DNA of 37,926 nucleotides from Alkaliphilus sp. NP8 (GCA_015978205.1 JADWMM010000044.1:1-37926); one strand, 5' to 3'. Numbered from the stretch's first letter, positions 23,306 to 31,982 are shown. The notes: a model not told the origin generated them from the letters alone. Numbers and translations: made by a program.

Positions 23306-24593
23306 AAGAGAGAAAAAGCTATTAATAGCCTTAGGATGTATTGTGTTGCTTTATGGATATATAAACTTCTTGCTACTTCCTCAATTTATGAAACTTAATG
23401 ATCTTAGAACTAGTATATCTAATCATGAATCAATAATTGGTGAAAATATTCACTCTTTAGATGTACTAGATGAATTAAAAGGTACATATGAAGAAAATCT
23501 TGAAAAAGTAGAAAGTTATTCTAGTGAATTTTTTACTTCTTTAGAGCAATCTAAGCTTATACTTTTGCTAGATGATCTTACAAGACAAACAGAGTTAGAA
23601 ATAGACAGTATTAATTTTTCTGAATATAAAAAGGAGGAAATTGCAGGTACTGTAGTAAATAAAATATCTACATCAATACCATTTAATGGGTCTTATGATA
23701 ATTTATTAGAGTTCTTAAAGAGAGTTAGAAAAAATAAGAAAAAGATAATTATTAAGGATATTAATGTAATAAATAATGCAGAAAACTTAATATCTGGAAG
23801 TTTAGTTTTAGATTTTTATAGTGTTCCGCCTTTAGGCACAAGAAAAGTAAATGACGGTGTAATAAATGGAGAATTTTCTCTTAAACAAGACCCATTTAAA
23901 CCTTTTGAAGGGTATATTGATGAGTTTATTAATAACCAAGATGATGACAATTTTGTTTATAATAATGATGACAAAATGGATCTATCAGTATCTAAAGATT
24001 CTACAGAAAATTCTTATATAAAAGATCCTAAAGAAGATGTAAATAAAGAGATTTTATACAGCTTTGAAGAACTAGATATGTTTTTTGTTGGTAATCCAAG
24101 AAGTATAGAAGGAAGTATTAATATAGATAATAACAAAAAACAAGGTATCTATGCAGTTAAGGTTCAATATGACTTTTTAAGACAGCGCCAAACTAATATA
24201 GCAAATTTTGTTTTTGATAATAAAAAGCCATATATAATAATACAACCAGAATATATTTCCCTTATGGTATATTCATATGAAAAAAGTGATCATAGAATAG
24301 GACTTGTTTTAAAGGATTCACAAGGTGATGAGTATAATGTTTTATTATCTGATGAAATAAGTTGGACAGAGTGGAATACATTACAAGTCGATTTGCCTGA
24401 AACTATAACTTATCCAGCTAAAGTACAGTGTATATATGTACAAAATAATACCATTGAAAGTAAAACCAATGGAATATTTTTATTAGATAATATGGAGGTT
24501 GCCTATAGAAATACATTGCATCATAATTATAAAGCAAAAGATAATATTACAGATTCTAATAAAATTGAAGTTGATCAAAATCTATTAAATTAA
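23292..24593 (+). CDS. pilO: PilO-like protein with large C-terminal beta-sandwich extension
   Basis: A 433-residue protein. The first 180 residues are PilO-like: basic start MKLTKREKKLL, one membrane helix (about 9-29), coiled coil, and a ferredoxin-like domain (ISTSIPFNGSYDNLLEFLKR). Typical PilO is about 180-220 residues. Here a low-complexity Asp/Asn linker (about 200-245) leads into a further domain (about 250-415) with beta-strand pattern and LVLKDSQGDEYN, WTEWNTLQVDLPE and GIFLLDNMEV. This resembles the galactose-binding-like/CBM sandwiches found after some extracellular enzymes. The start is ATG 23292, with AAAGGGTGG eight bases upstream, rather than the GTG at 23280. The extension faces the wall. 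Confidence 0.8.
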   Translation: MKLTKREKKLLIALGCIVLLYGYINFLLLPQFMKLNDLRTSISNHESIIGENIHSLDVLDELKGTYEENLEKVESYSSEFFTSLEQSKLILLLDDLTRQTELEIDSINFSEYKKEEIAGTVVNKISTSIPFNGSYDNLLEFLKRVRKNKKKIIIKDINVINNAENLISGSLVLDFYSVPPLGTRKVNDGVINGEFSLKQDPFKPFEGYIDEFINNQDDDNFVYNNDDKMDLSVSKDSTENSYIKDPKEDVNKEILYSFEELDMFFVGNPRSIEGSINIDNNKKQGIYAVKVQYDFLRQRQTNIANFVFDNKKPYIIIQPEYISLMVYSYEKSDHRIGLVLKDSQGDEYNVLLSDEISWTEWNTLQVDLPETITYPAKVQCIYVQNNTIESKTNGIFLLDNMEVAYRNTLHHNYKAKDNITDSNKIEVDQNLLN

Positions 24594-24650
24594 AATATAG
24601 TTTTATATATATCTAGGTTATTTACAATAGCATTAAAGGAGGAAAATCTC

Positions 24651-26405
24651 TTGATAAAAATAAAAGTGATTTTAATTGCTATGATTATACTTTTAACTCA
24701 ATCAGTAATTGCACCTATAAATTCAGAAGCTTTAAGTTTATCAGATGAAGCATATAATGAGGGGAAATTTGCAGGTCAATTTTATGGTAGAATTGCTGGA
24801 GAAACAGACTATATAAATGGAGATAGGAGAAACTGGAGAAAAGCTTGTGTTAATGAAGAAGAAAGTGTTATTGAAGAATATAATTTAGATGAAGAATCTA
24901 GAAGATATCGTTTTTATTTTCTTAAGGGATTTGAAGAGGAGTTTGAGTTATCATATAAAGATGGATATAGAGAAGGTAGTACAGATATAAAAAGAAATTC
25001 TTATGATGCAGGTGTAAGTCATGGAGAAAGCTTTGGTTCTATGTATGGTGAGATATATGGTAAAAAAGATTATTATGATGGAAAAGATAATGATTGGAAA
25101 AGTCAAATTCCTTCTGAGTCGTATATTATAAATAAATATGCTTTGAATAATGATTCAAATAGATATAAGAAAGGATTTTTATATGGCTATACAAATTCTT
25201 TTGAAACATCATATATAAATGCATATAGAGAAACAAATGTCGAATCTAATATAATGCCGATAGAAAATGGAGTTACACATGGAACGGAAGTAGGTTTTGA
25301 ACTAGGCAGTATGATAGGTGAAATAGATTTTAGTAATAATAAAACTAATGACTGGCAAAGAGCTATACCTTCTAACTATGAAATAATAAATGAACATAGT
25401 CTTTATAAAGAAGATAAAGGATATGGTAATGGTTTTTTATCTGGATTTAGAGATGGATTCAAGGATGGATATATAGAGGCTTTTCAAAATAAAAATATAA
25501 ATAATGTAAAAGAAAATATTAATTATGAAACTATATCTACTGAAGGTGGAGAAATTCTAAGCAGTGATGGAACAGTAAAGGTTTTAATAGAACCAGGAAC
25601 AATTTATGATGAAAAATATATATCTATACAAAACTACGACTTTTCAAGTATACACTCTACTTCACCATATATTCCTGCAAGTAATAGTTATGTTCTAAAT
25701 ATAGAAAGTGAATTTAAAAACGTAGGTTTACATAATTACGTTATGTTAACCTTCACACATTATGGATCAGACAGAAGTGGTATATATCAATTAGTTAATG
25801 GTGAATGGAGATATTTATACAGTGAAATAAGTGATGGAAAAATTTCGGCTAAATTAGATATTGATTCATATAGAGATGGAATGTATGCTGTATTAATAGA
25901 TAAAGACTATAAAGAATTGAACGATATACATATTAATTGGGCAGGTAAAGAAATATATACATTTGTACGCAGAGATTATATAACTGGATATGAAGATAGA
26001 ACTTTTAGACCTGAAGACAATATGACTAGAGCCGAGTTTATTACTCTGTTAAGTAGAGTAATAAAATGGAATAATAATATTAACCATGATGTAATAAGTA
26101 ACTTTAATGATTATGATACTTTTGGATTATATGGTAATGTTATAGCTAAAGCTATATCCCTAGGATTGATTAATGGTTATCCTGATAATACTTTTAAACC
26201 AAATAATAAAATAAGTTATCAAGAAGTAGAATGGATTATGAAAAGATTACCGCTTAATAATGATTTTAAATGGAATCATATTGCAGATAAAATGATGTAT
26301 GAAAAATATACACGTTCAAATAGTTTAGAAAGTAAACAAAATAATATTACGAGAGCTGAAGTAGTATATATGTTATACAACCTTCAAAATCAAGGAAAAA
26401 TATAA
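24651..26405 (+). CDS. secreted SLH protein with three Gly-spaced repeats, in the pilus operon
   Basis: A 584-residue exported protein. The signal peptide is at about residues 1-27. Three tandem repeats of about 75 residues follow (about 35-110, 118-194 and 206-278). Each has glycine every four residues (as in GQFYGRIAGETDY), a conserved NDW/NNW block and a GF-x2-GF/Y-x3-F segment. A beta-rich segment at about 296-415 (GGEILSSDGTVKVLIEPG) looks ZU5-like. Two clear S-layer homology domains follow: about 422-471 (YITGYEDRTFRPEDNMTRAE) and 484-532 (LINGYPDNTFKPNNKISYQE), plus a weak third at 540-577. TTG start behind AAAGGAGG. It is 57 bases after pilO and ends at a terminator. I do not recognise the repeat family. 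Confidence 0.85.
   Translation: MIKIKVILIAMIILLTQSVIAPINSEALSLSDEAYNEGKFAGQFYGRIAGETDYINGDRRNWRKACVNEEESVIEEYNLDEESRRYRFYFLKGFEEEFELSYKDGYREGSTDIKRNSYDAGVSHGESFGSMYGEIYGKKDYYDGKDNDWKSQIPSESYIINKYALNNDSNRYKKGFLYGYTNSFETSYINAYRETNVESNIMPIENGVTHGTEVGFELGSMIGEIDFSNNKTNDWQRAIPSNYEIINEHSLYKEDKGYGNGFLSGFRDGFKDGYIEAFQNKNINNVKENINYETISTEGGEILSSDGTVKVLIEPGTIYDEKYISIQNYDFSSIHSTSPYIPASNSYVLNIESEFKNVGLHNYVMLTFTHYGSDRSGIYQLVNGEWRYLYSEISDGKISAKLDIDSYRDGMYAVLIDKDYKELNDIHINWAGKEIYTFVRRDYITGYEDRTFRPEDNMTRAEFITLLSRVIKWNNNINHDVISNFNDYDTFGLYGNVIAKAISLGLINGYPDNTFKPNNKISYQEVEWIMKRLPLNNDFKWNHIADKMMYEKYTRSNSLESKQNNITRAEVVYMLYNLQNQGKI
24753..25484 (+). repeat. three in-gene protein repeats of about 75 codons
   Basis: Repeat units at about 24753-24980, 25002-25232 and 25266-25484. 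They share the plan G-x3-G-x3-G-x(2,3)-E-x(1,2)-D-F/Y, then DW or NW, then P-S-x-Y-x-I-I-N, then Y-x2-GF-x2-GF/Y. The DNA copies have diverged, so they are not a recent expansion. Confidence 0.75.
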
Positions 26406-26416
26406 ATGCAAAGATA

Positions 26417-26457
26417 AAAAAGACAATTAGCCCCAAGTTTTGTCTAAGTGTCTTTTT
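26417..26457 (+). terminator. terminator after the SLH-protein gene
   Basis: A perfect 9-bp stem AAAAAGACA (26417-26425) / TGTCTTTTT (26449-26457), with inner TTAG/CTAA pairing. It splits the pilus locus into two transcripts. The 193 bases up to the next gene show no clear promoter pair. Confidence 0.75.
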
Positions 26458-26650
26458 AAAATTGTATATTAAAATATTAGCTGAATTGCAAATTATTCTC
26501 CTTATTTATTGATATTTTGATTTTTCGAACATTTTACAAAATCTAAGCAGGAAAGATGAAATCTATATAGAATAAATAGTTAATATATTTTTTGCAATTT
26601 TTTACTAATTTTGTGGTGTTAAATTTTAATTTTTAAAAAGAGGTGAAAAA

Positions 26651-27088
26651 ATGACAACTAATGATAAAGGATTCACCTTAATAGAAGTATTAATTACTTT
26701 ATCAATGTTAGGCATAATATCTTTAATAAGTATTAGTGTTCCTAATGAAATACATGATAAATTTTTGTTGAAATCAACTGCTGCAGAAATCAAAAGTGCT
26801 TTAGAACTTTCTCAACAGCTAAGTTTAGACGAAAGTAGAGAGTATGCTGTAGAACTTTTAAATGATGAATATAGAGTAAGAGAATTCCGTGTTGGAGGGA
26901 AAATAGTACTTTTTAAAAAATTGGATATAAATATTTCAGTATATAAAGGATCACAAAATAGAATTTATTACACTAGAGATGGGACAACTAATTACGGAAA
27001 GTTTATATTAATCAATGATAAAGATCAAAAAATTACAATTGACACTTTAATAGGTACAGGAAAAGTAAGAATATCTAATATATATTGA
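26651..27088 (+). CDS. GspH/FimT-like pseudopilin
   Basis: A 145-residue prepilin-like protein. A short leader of seven residues is cleaved at G7|F8 (DKG|FTLIEVLITLSMLGIIS), with Glu at mature position 5 and one hydrophobic helix, then a beta-rich domain ending DTLIGTGKVRISNIY. Helix content KSALELSQQLSLDESR and the beta C-terminus fit FimT/GspH minor pilins, usually the first gene of a minor pilin cassette. AAGAGGTG precedes the ATG. First of four consecutive pilin-like genes. Confidence 0.85.
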   Translation: MTTNDKGFTLIEVLITLSMLGIISLISISVPNEIHDKFLLKSTAAEIKSALELSQQLSLDESREYAVELLNDEYRVREFRVGGKIVLFKKLDINISVYKGSQNRIYYTRDGTTNYGKFILINDKDQKITIDTLIGTGKVRISNIY

Positions 27089-27105
27089 TTTGGAGATGAT
27101 AAATA

Positions 27106-27531
27106 ATGGGGGATAAAGGTTCAACTTTTGCTGAGGTCTTACTATCATTGTTTATTCTTTCAATAGTTGTGGTGTTATTCAATCAATTCTATTATCATAT
27201 TCAAAAATTGAACTTAATAGGAACAGCAAATCAGGAAATGATGAAAATATGTAAAAACAAAATAGAAGAACTTAAAACAGGACGGTTTTATATAGATGAA
27301 GAAGAGTATTTTATATTAGAATTTACTGACGAAGTTATTAATTTTAAAGAGAATAATTATGATGTCAATATTTTTATTAAACCTGTATTAGATAATACAT
27401 TAAGCTATTATATAAATGTAGATGTTAGTAAGAATAAAGGTAAATATCAATATAATATAGTTAGATATTTAAATTTTGAAAAAATAAGTTTTCCAGTTAT
27501 TTATGACGAATTAGAAGTAGACCCTATCTAA
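27106..27531 (+). CDS. GspI/PilV-like pseudopilin
   Basis: A 141-residue protein with a five-residue leader (MGDKG|STFAEVLLSLFILSIVVV). Ser replaces Phe at mature position 1, and Glu is kept at position 5. One N-terminal helix is followed by a small acidic domain with KNKIEELKTGRFY, as in GspI-like minor pilins. GGAG is ten bases upstream; 17 bases after the preceding gene. Confidence 0.8.
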   Translation: MGDKGSTFAEVLLSLFILSIVVVLFNQFYYHIQKLNLIGTANQEMMKICKNKIEELKTGRFYIDEEEYFILEFTDEVINFKENNYDVNIFIKPVLDNTLSYYINVDVSKNKGKYQYNIVRYLNFEKISFPVIYDELEVDPI

Positions 27532-27591
27532 TCTGATAAATATAGTATGCTTACTTATTATTATTCTAATAGGAAGGATGGCTAAGTAATA

Positions 27592-28092
27592 ATGATAAAA
27601 GAAAAAGGTTATATTTTAATTGAACTTATACTATCTATTTCTTTTATTGCAATAATCTTAACCAGTATTTCAGTATTGTTTTTTTCTAGTTTTAAAACAT
27701 ATGAACATAAGACCAAATCTTTAAATGCAAAGCATGATGCCCAAATCGTTTTAAAGTATATAGAGAAAAGATTGAAAGAATTCAATCAAGAGGATATTAT
27801 ATATGATGTAGAGAATAAAACATTTAAAGGGAAGAGATCTGATAACAGAATAGCTTTGATAAATTTAAGTGGTAAGCTTTCTATGAAACCAAATACACTT
27901 ATAAATTTCTATAAAAATAAAAATCAAGTTAGAATAAATAAAAATAGTGAAAATAATGTATTAAGCAACAATATAGAGGGTATTAATGTAAATGAAATAG
28001 TAAAAGGTAATCTAATAGAAATTGAAGTTATAACGAAAGATATAAGCTATGTTGAAAAGATAAGATTAAGTGTAAATTATAGGACAAATTAA
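27592..28092 (+). CDS. GspJ/PilW-like pseudopilin
   Basis: A 166-residue protein with a six-residue leader (MIKEKG|YILIELILSISFIAIIL); Tyr at mature position 1, Glu at position 5. Hydrophobic N-terminal helix, then HKTKSLNAKHDAQIVLKYIEKRLKE and a beta-rich domain, as in PilW/GspJ-type pseudopilins. The next gene starts one base after its stop. Confidence 0.8.
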   Translation: MIKEKGYILIELILSISFIAIILTSISVLFFSSFKTYEHKTKSLNAKHDAQIVLKYIEKRLKEFNQEDIIYDVENKTFKGKRSDNRIALINLSGKLSMKPNTLINFYKNKNQVRINKNSENNVLSNNIEGINVNEIVKGNLIEIEVITKDISYVEKIRLSVNYRTN

Positions 28093-28093
28093 A

Positions 28094-28702
28094 ATGAGAA
28101 ATTTAGTCAAAAATCAAAGTGGACTAGTATATGTAGGTGTGATATACATTTCTTTAATTATTATTACAATTTTAGCTTCTTTATTACACTTAATGAATAA
28201 TAATATTATAGCAGATACTTCTAATAGTTATAACTACAAGGCTAATTATATTGCAGAATCACTTTTAGAGTTAAATATAATGGAAATAAATGAGATATCT
28301 GATAAAGTTATAAAGGAATATCTGACAGATCTTAAGGGGTATAAAAGTGAGTATATTAGATTGGTTCAAAATGATCCTTCGGTTATATATGATCCTCCAC
28401 TATTTTCTAAGTATATTAGTCAAAGTTTTATACCCATAATTAAGCAGTTAAGTGGTACTACTAATAGACCATTTGAAGAATATGAAGATAATCATTATTT
28501 TAAGATAGATATTAAATATGACTCTATTTATAATGTAATTAATATTAAGGCTGAAGGTAGTTATCAAAGAGCTAGGGTATTTATTAATGTTAAATTAGAT
28601 CCTCCCCAATCTGTGGATGTTGGGTTTGATGAGTATAACCTTCCTCAAATAAGAATTTCATCAATTGACATAATAGAGTATTATCAGAGTTTTGGAATAT
28701 AG
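28094..28702 (+). CDS. GspK/PilX-like pseudopilin lacking Glu5
   Basis: A 202-residue protein, the largest of the four. The leader-like end is NQSG|LVYVGVIYISLIIITILAS; mature position 5 is Gly, not Glu. A PilX/GspK-like segment AESLLELNIMEINE follows the membrane helix. Lack of Glu5 is the hallmark of the tip pseudopilin GspK in type II secretion, which cannot be inserted under another subunit. It starts one base after the previous stop, with AGGA upstream. Confidence 0.75.
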   Translation: MRNLVKNQSGLVYVGVIYISLIIITILASLLHLMNNNIIADTSNSYNYKANYIAESLLELNIMEINEISDKVIKEYLTDLKGYKSEYIRLVQNDPSVIYDPPLFSKYISQSFIPIIKQLSGTTNRPFEEYEDNHYFKIDIKYDSIYNVINIKAEGSYQRARVFINVKLDPPQSVDVGFDEYNLPQIRISSIDIIEYYQSFGI

Positions 28703-28735
28703 TATTAAATATTGACATTATCAAGGAGGGCTAAA

Positions 28736-29017
28736 ATGAAAGTGAAAAATTATATGGAAGAAATAGTTGAAGCGTTACTGCCTCATATTTTGGATGAAGA
28801 AACGTATAAAAATCAATGTACATGCGAACAATGTATAAACGACATTAAAGCTATTACATTAAATAATCTTCCTCCTAAATACATAACTAGTGAACAAGGT
28901 GAAGTATTATCTAAAGTGAATCGATTTAATGTGCAATCAGAAATTGATGTTAAAACTGCTCTAATAGAAGCTATTGAAAAAGTAAATAATTCTCCTAATC
29001 ATAAGGTGAATAAATAA
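28736..29017 (+). CDS. comFB: ComFB family protein
   Basis: A 93-residue protein of the late-competence ComFB family (PF10719-like). The opening KNYMEEIVEALLPHIL, the cysteine cluster CTCEQCINDIKAITLNNLPPKY (Cys28, Cys30, Cys33) and the helix VKTALIEAIEKV match. Cyanobacterial ComFB proteins have been reported as cyclic-dinucleotide receptors that affect pili and competence; whether this one binds a nucleotide is not visible. ATG 28736 has AAGGAGGG six bases upstream; an upstream in-frame start at 28712 has no site. It follows the pseudopilin cassette and overlaps aroK by one base. Confidence 0.85.
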   Translation: MKVKNYMEEIVEALLPHILDEETYKNQCTCEQCINDIKAITLNNLPPKYITSEQGEVLSKVNRFNVQSEIDVKTALIEAIEKVNNSPNHKVNK

Positions 29018-29532
29018 TGAAAAAAAACATTGTATTAATTGGGTTTATGGCTACTGGAAAAACTGCTATAGGAAAATTACTATCAAAATCATTGAACTTA
29101 GATTTTATAGATACAGATATTATGATAGAAGAAATAGAAAAAAAAACTATTAAAGAAATTTTTGATTCAAATGGAGAACTGTATTTTAGAAAAAAGGAAA
29201 GTGAAGTATTGGATAAGCTTCAAGATTCTAAAAATAAAATTATATCTACAGGTGGTGGCATTGTAGTCTCAGAATATAATCGCAGAAAGCTAAGAGATAT
29301 AGGTAAAGTAGTTTATTTAGAATCTAGTCCAAAATGGGTTTTAATTAATTTACAAAGAAGTAAAACCGTAAGACCTTTATTGAAAAATGAAGAAAAACCT
29401 ATAGATAAAATAAAAAAGCTTTTAAATGAAAGAAAGAAATATTATGATGATGTAGCTGATTTTAAAGTGGAAGTAGATGAAAAAACTTTGGATGAAATAG
29501 TTAATAATATTATATATAATTTGGACTTGTAA
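29017..29532 (+). CDS. aroK: shikimate kinase
   Basis: A 171-residue cytoplasmic kinase phosphorylating shikimate at the 3-OH. Walker A GFMATGKT (9-16), the shikimate/Mg site DTD (32-34), FRKKESEVL (substrate Arg), STGGGIV, and a lid region with SKTVRPLL are all present. Start and stop overlap: ATG of aroK shares a base with the comFB stop codon (TAATG), so translation is coupled. Standard length. Confidence 0.94.
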   Translation: MKKNIVLIGFMATGKTAIGKLLSKSLNLDFIDTDIMIEEIEKKTIKEIFDSNGELYFRKKESEVLDKLQDSKNKIISTGGGIVVSEYNRRKLRDIGKVVYLESSPKWVLINLQRSKTVRPLLKNEEKPIDKIKKLLNERKKYYDDVADFKVEVDEKTLDEIVNNIIYNLDL

Positions 29533-29627
29533 TTTACATATAATCTATTCAAATAACCAAAAGTATGATATCATAATATAGGAATTTATTAGTAAAAAAT
29601 AAGTTTACTTAAACAGGGGGAAGCTGT

Positions 29628-30695
29628 GTGAATAATAAAATTAATAATTCAAGAATGATTTTAAAAGAAAAAGAATTAGATGGATTATTATTATACAAGC
29701 CAGAAAACAGAAGATATATATCCGGATTTACAGGTACTACTGGGTATGTGTTGATTACTGAAAAAGATGCTAAATTTATCACAGATTTTAGATATATCCA
29801 GCAAGCATCAGCAGAATGTGAAGGATTTGAAATAGTAAAAATCGATAACCAGAAAACTATTACTGATGTAATAAATGATCTTCACTTAGAAAAATTAGGT
29901 GTAGAAGAAGATTTTATGACTTTTGGACAGTATACCAATTTTTGTAATAAGCTAAAAGAAACAGAAATAATTCCATTAGATGGTATGATTACGAATTTGA
30001 GATGTATAAAATTTGACTATGAAGTTAAATACATAGAAAAAGCTGCATCTATAGCAGATGATGCTTTTAATCATATATTAAAAGTTGTAAAGCCTGGAAT
30101 GACTGAACAAGATGTTGCATTAGAACTAGAATTTTTTATGAAAAGAAGAGGAGCTAGTGGTTTAAGTTTTGAATCTATAGTAGCTTCAGGTACTAGATCT
30201 TCACTTCCTCATGGTGTAGCTTCTAATAAAGTTATTGAAAGAGGAGATATGATTACATTAGATTTTGGCTGTATATACGAAGGTTATTGCTCAGATATGA
30301 CTAGAACTTTTGTTTTAGGAAAAGCTAATGATAAACAAAAACAGATTTATAATACTGTACTGAAAGCACAAAAAACAGCCTTAGAATCAGTAAAGCCAGG
30401 TATAACTGGTGAAGAACTTGATAAAATTTCCAGACAAATAATCTCTGATAAAGGCTATGGTGAATATTTTGGACATGGTTTAGGTCATGGTGTTGGTTTA
30501 GAAGTTCATGAATTACCTCATGTAAATGCAAGAGGTAAAGCTGAAATGCAACCAGGAATGATAATAACTATTGAACCAGGTATATATATTCCACACTTTG
30601 GTGGTGTAAGAATAGAAGATTTAGTTCTTGTTACAGATAATGGTTATAAAGTTCTATCAAAATCTACAAAAGACCTAATAGAACTTGAAATATAA
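29628..30695 (+). CDS. M24B Xaa-Pro dipeptidase/aminopeptidase
   Basis: A 355-residue pita-bread metallopeptidase, PapA/YqhT-like. N-terminal creatinase-like domain (about 1-125), then the catalytic domain with all five metal ligands in context: LDFG (Asp), CSDMTRTF (Asp), GHGLGHGVGLEVHE (His), IEPGIYI (Glu) and GGVRIED (Glu). It cleaves X-Pro bonds in peptides in the cytoplasm. GTG start behind GGGGGAA. Position directly upstream of efp is conserved in Firmicutes (yqhT-efp). Confidence 0.93.
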   Translation: MNNKINNSRMILKEKELDGLLLYKPENRRYISGFTGTTGYVLITEKDAKFITDFRYIQQASAECEGFEIVKIDNQKTITDVINDLHLEKLGVEEDFMTFGQYTNFCNKLKETEIIPLDGMITNLRCIKFDYEVKYIEKAASIADDAFNHILKVVKPGMTEQDVALELEFFMKRRGASGLSFESIVASGTRSSLPHGVASNKVIERGDMITLDFGCIYEGYCSDMTRTFVLGKANDKQKQIYNTVLKAQKTALESVKPGITGEELDKISRQIISDKGYGEYFGHGLGHGVGLEVHELPHVNARGKAEMQPGMIITIEPGIYIPHFGGVRIEDLVLVTDNGYKVLSKSTKDLIELEI

Positions 30696-30733
30696 TATAC
30701 AATAGACAAATTAATATGGAGGGATAGTATAGA

Positions 30734-31291
30734 ATGATTTCAGCAGGAGATTTTAGAAAAGGTGTAACTTTTGAAATGAATGGAGAGCCTTATGTAGTTT
30801 TAGATTTTCAACATGTAAAGCCAGGTAAAGGTGCTGCATTCGTTAGAACAAAATATAAGAATTTAAAGACAGGTGCGACTAGAGAAGAAGCATTTAACCC
30901 TAGTGAGAAATATCCTAAAGCTCATATTGAAACTAAAGAGATGCAATACTTATATAATGATGGTGAATTATATTATTTTATGGATAATGAAACATATGAG
31001 CAAATTCCTTTAACATATGAGCAAGTGGAAGATGCTATTAAATTTATGAAAGAAAATTCAAACGCTACTATACGATTTTATCATGGAAAACCATTTCAAG
31101 TAGAAGCTCCAAACTTTGTTGAATTAGAAATAACTGAAACAGAACCTGGAGTAAAGGGAGATACTGCAAGTAATGTAACAAAATCTGCTACAGTTGAAAC
31201 TGGTGCAGTGATTCATGTTCCATTATTTATAAATGAAGGTGACATTGTAAGAATAGATACTCGTACTGGAGAGTATATGTCAAGAATATAA
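30734..31291 (+). CDS. efp: elongation factor P
   Basis: A 185-residue three-domain translation factor that relieves ribosome stalling at polyproline. The KOW-like domain opens [19 protein letters not shown]. The tip loop is [12 protein letters not shown], with Lys at the position that carries the post-translational modification. The OB domains close with the signature [24 protein letters not shown] upstream. Follows the M24B gene by 38 bases. Confidence 0.96.
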   Translation: MISAGDFRKGVTFEMNGEPYVVLDFQHVKPGKGAAFVRTKYKNLKTGATREEAFNPSEKYPKAHIETKEMQYLYNDGELYYFMDNETYEQIPLTYEQVEDAIKFMKENSNATIRFYHGKPFQVEAPNFVELEITETEPGVKGDTASNVTKSATVETGAVIHVPLFINEGDIVRIDTRTGEYMSRI

Positions 31292-31333
31292 GGGAATAAT
31301 ACAAATGTTTAAATTATAAAGGAGGTAAGTATT

Positions 31334-31759
31334 ATGGAACATTTATATGAAAAAGTTGCTTATTTAAAAGGATTAGCAGATGGTCTTAGTATTGATGAGG
31401 AAACAAAAGAGGGAAAACTTTTAATTAAAATTATTGAAACTTTAGAAGATTTCACAGATGTAATTGTAGAATTAGATGAGGATACAGAAGAAATTGCTGA
31501 ATATATTGAAGCTATGGATGAAGATCTAACAAATATTGAAGATGATTTATATGAGTATGATGATGAATACGATGATGAACTTGAAGATGATGAAAATATA
31601 GAATTTGTTGCTGTTGAATGTCCTAATTGTCATGAAGATGTATATTTAGACGAAGATTTACTAGACGAGGACGATATCGATATAGTATGTCCAAGATGTC
31701 ATGAAAAAGTTAACTTTGAAGAAATAGAAACTTGCTGTTGTAACCATGATGAAGAATAA
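31334..31759 (+). CDS. CD1247-domain acidic zinc-ribbon protein
   Basis: A 141-residue, strongly acidic protein. The N-terminal helical domain (EKVAYLKGLADGLSIDEET...) matches the 'CD1247 N-terminal domain' family of Clostridia. An Asp/Glu/Tyr-rich linker (about 60-92) follows, then a zinc ribbon with CPNC and CPRC (about 96-118), and a tail with three further cysteines (CCCNH). Function unknown; the ribbon suggests nucleic acid or protein contact. AAGGAGG precedes the ATG. It lies between efp and the spoIIIA operon and ends at a double terminator. Confidence 0.82.
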   Translation: MEHLYEKVAYLKGLADGLSIDEETKEGKLLIKIIETLEDFTDVIVELDEDTEEIAEYIEAMDEDLTNIEDDLYEYDDEYDDELEDDENIEFVAVECPNCHEDVYLDEDLLDEDDIDIVCPRCHEKVNFEEIETCCCNHDEE

Positions 31760-31791
31760 ATAATATTGTTTTAATTAAATTAGGTTTATGT

Positions 31792-31840
31792 AAAAAAATA
31801 AGGATAGGTATCATATTATGATACCTATCCTTATTTTTTT
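31792..31840. terminator. strong bidirectional terminator
   Basis: A 23-bp perfect stem with loop ATT. The arm core is AAGGATAGGTATCAT, flanked by seven A on the left and seven T on the right. Confidence 0.88.
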
Positions 31841-31877
31841 ATCCAAGAATTTATATTCTTGGATTTTGTTTTGTTTA
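31841..31877 (+). terminator. second tandem terminator
   Basis: A 10-bp perfect stem ATCCAAGAAT (31841-31850) / ATTCTTGGAT (31855-31864) with loop TTAT, then a T-rich tract. Together with the preceding hairpin it insulates the sporulation operon from vegetative transcription. Confidence 0.75.
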
Positions 31878-31982
31878 AAAACATAGTGTTTACTAAAAAC
31901 AAGATAATGTTTTTTTTATAAAATAAGCATAATTACTTAAGTAACTAAATATTAATTATATATAGAAAAGGAGGGACATGTT

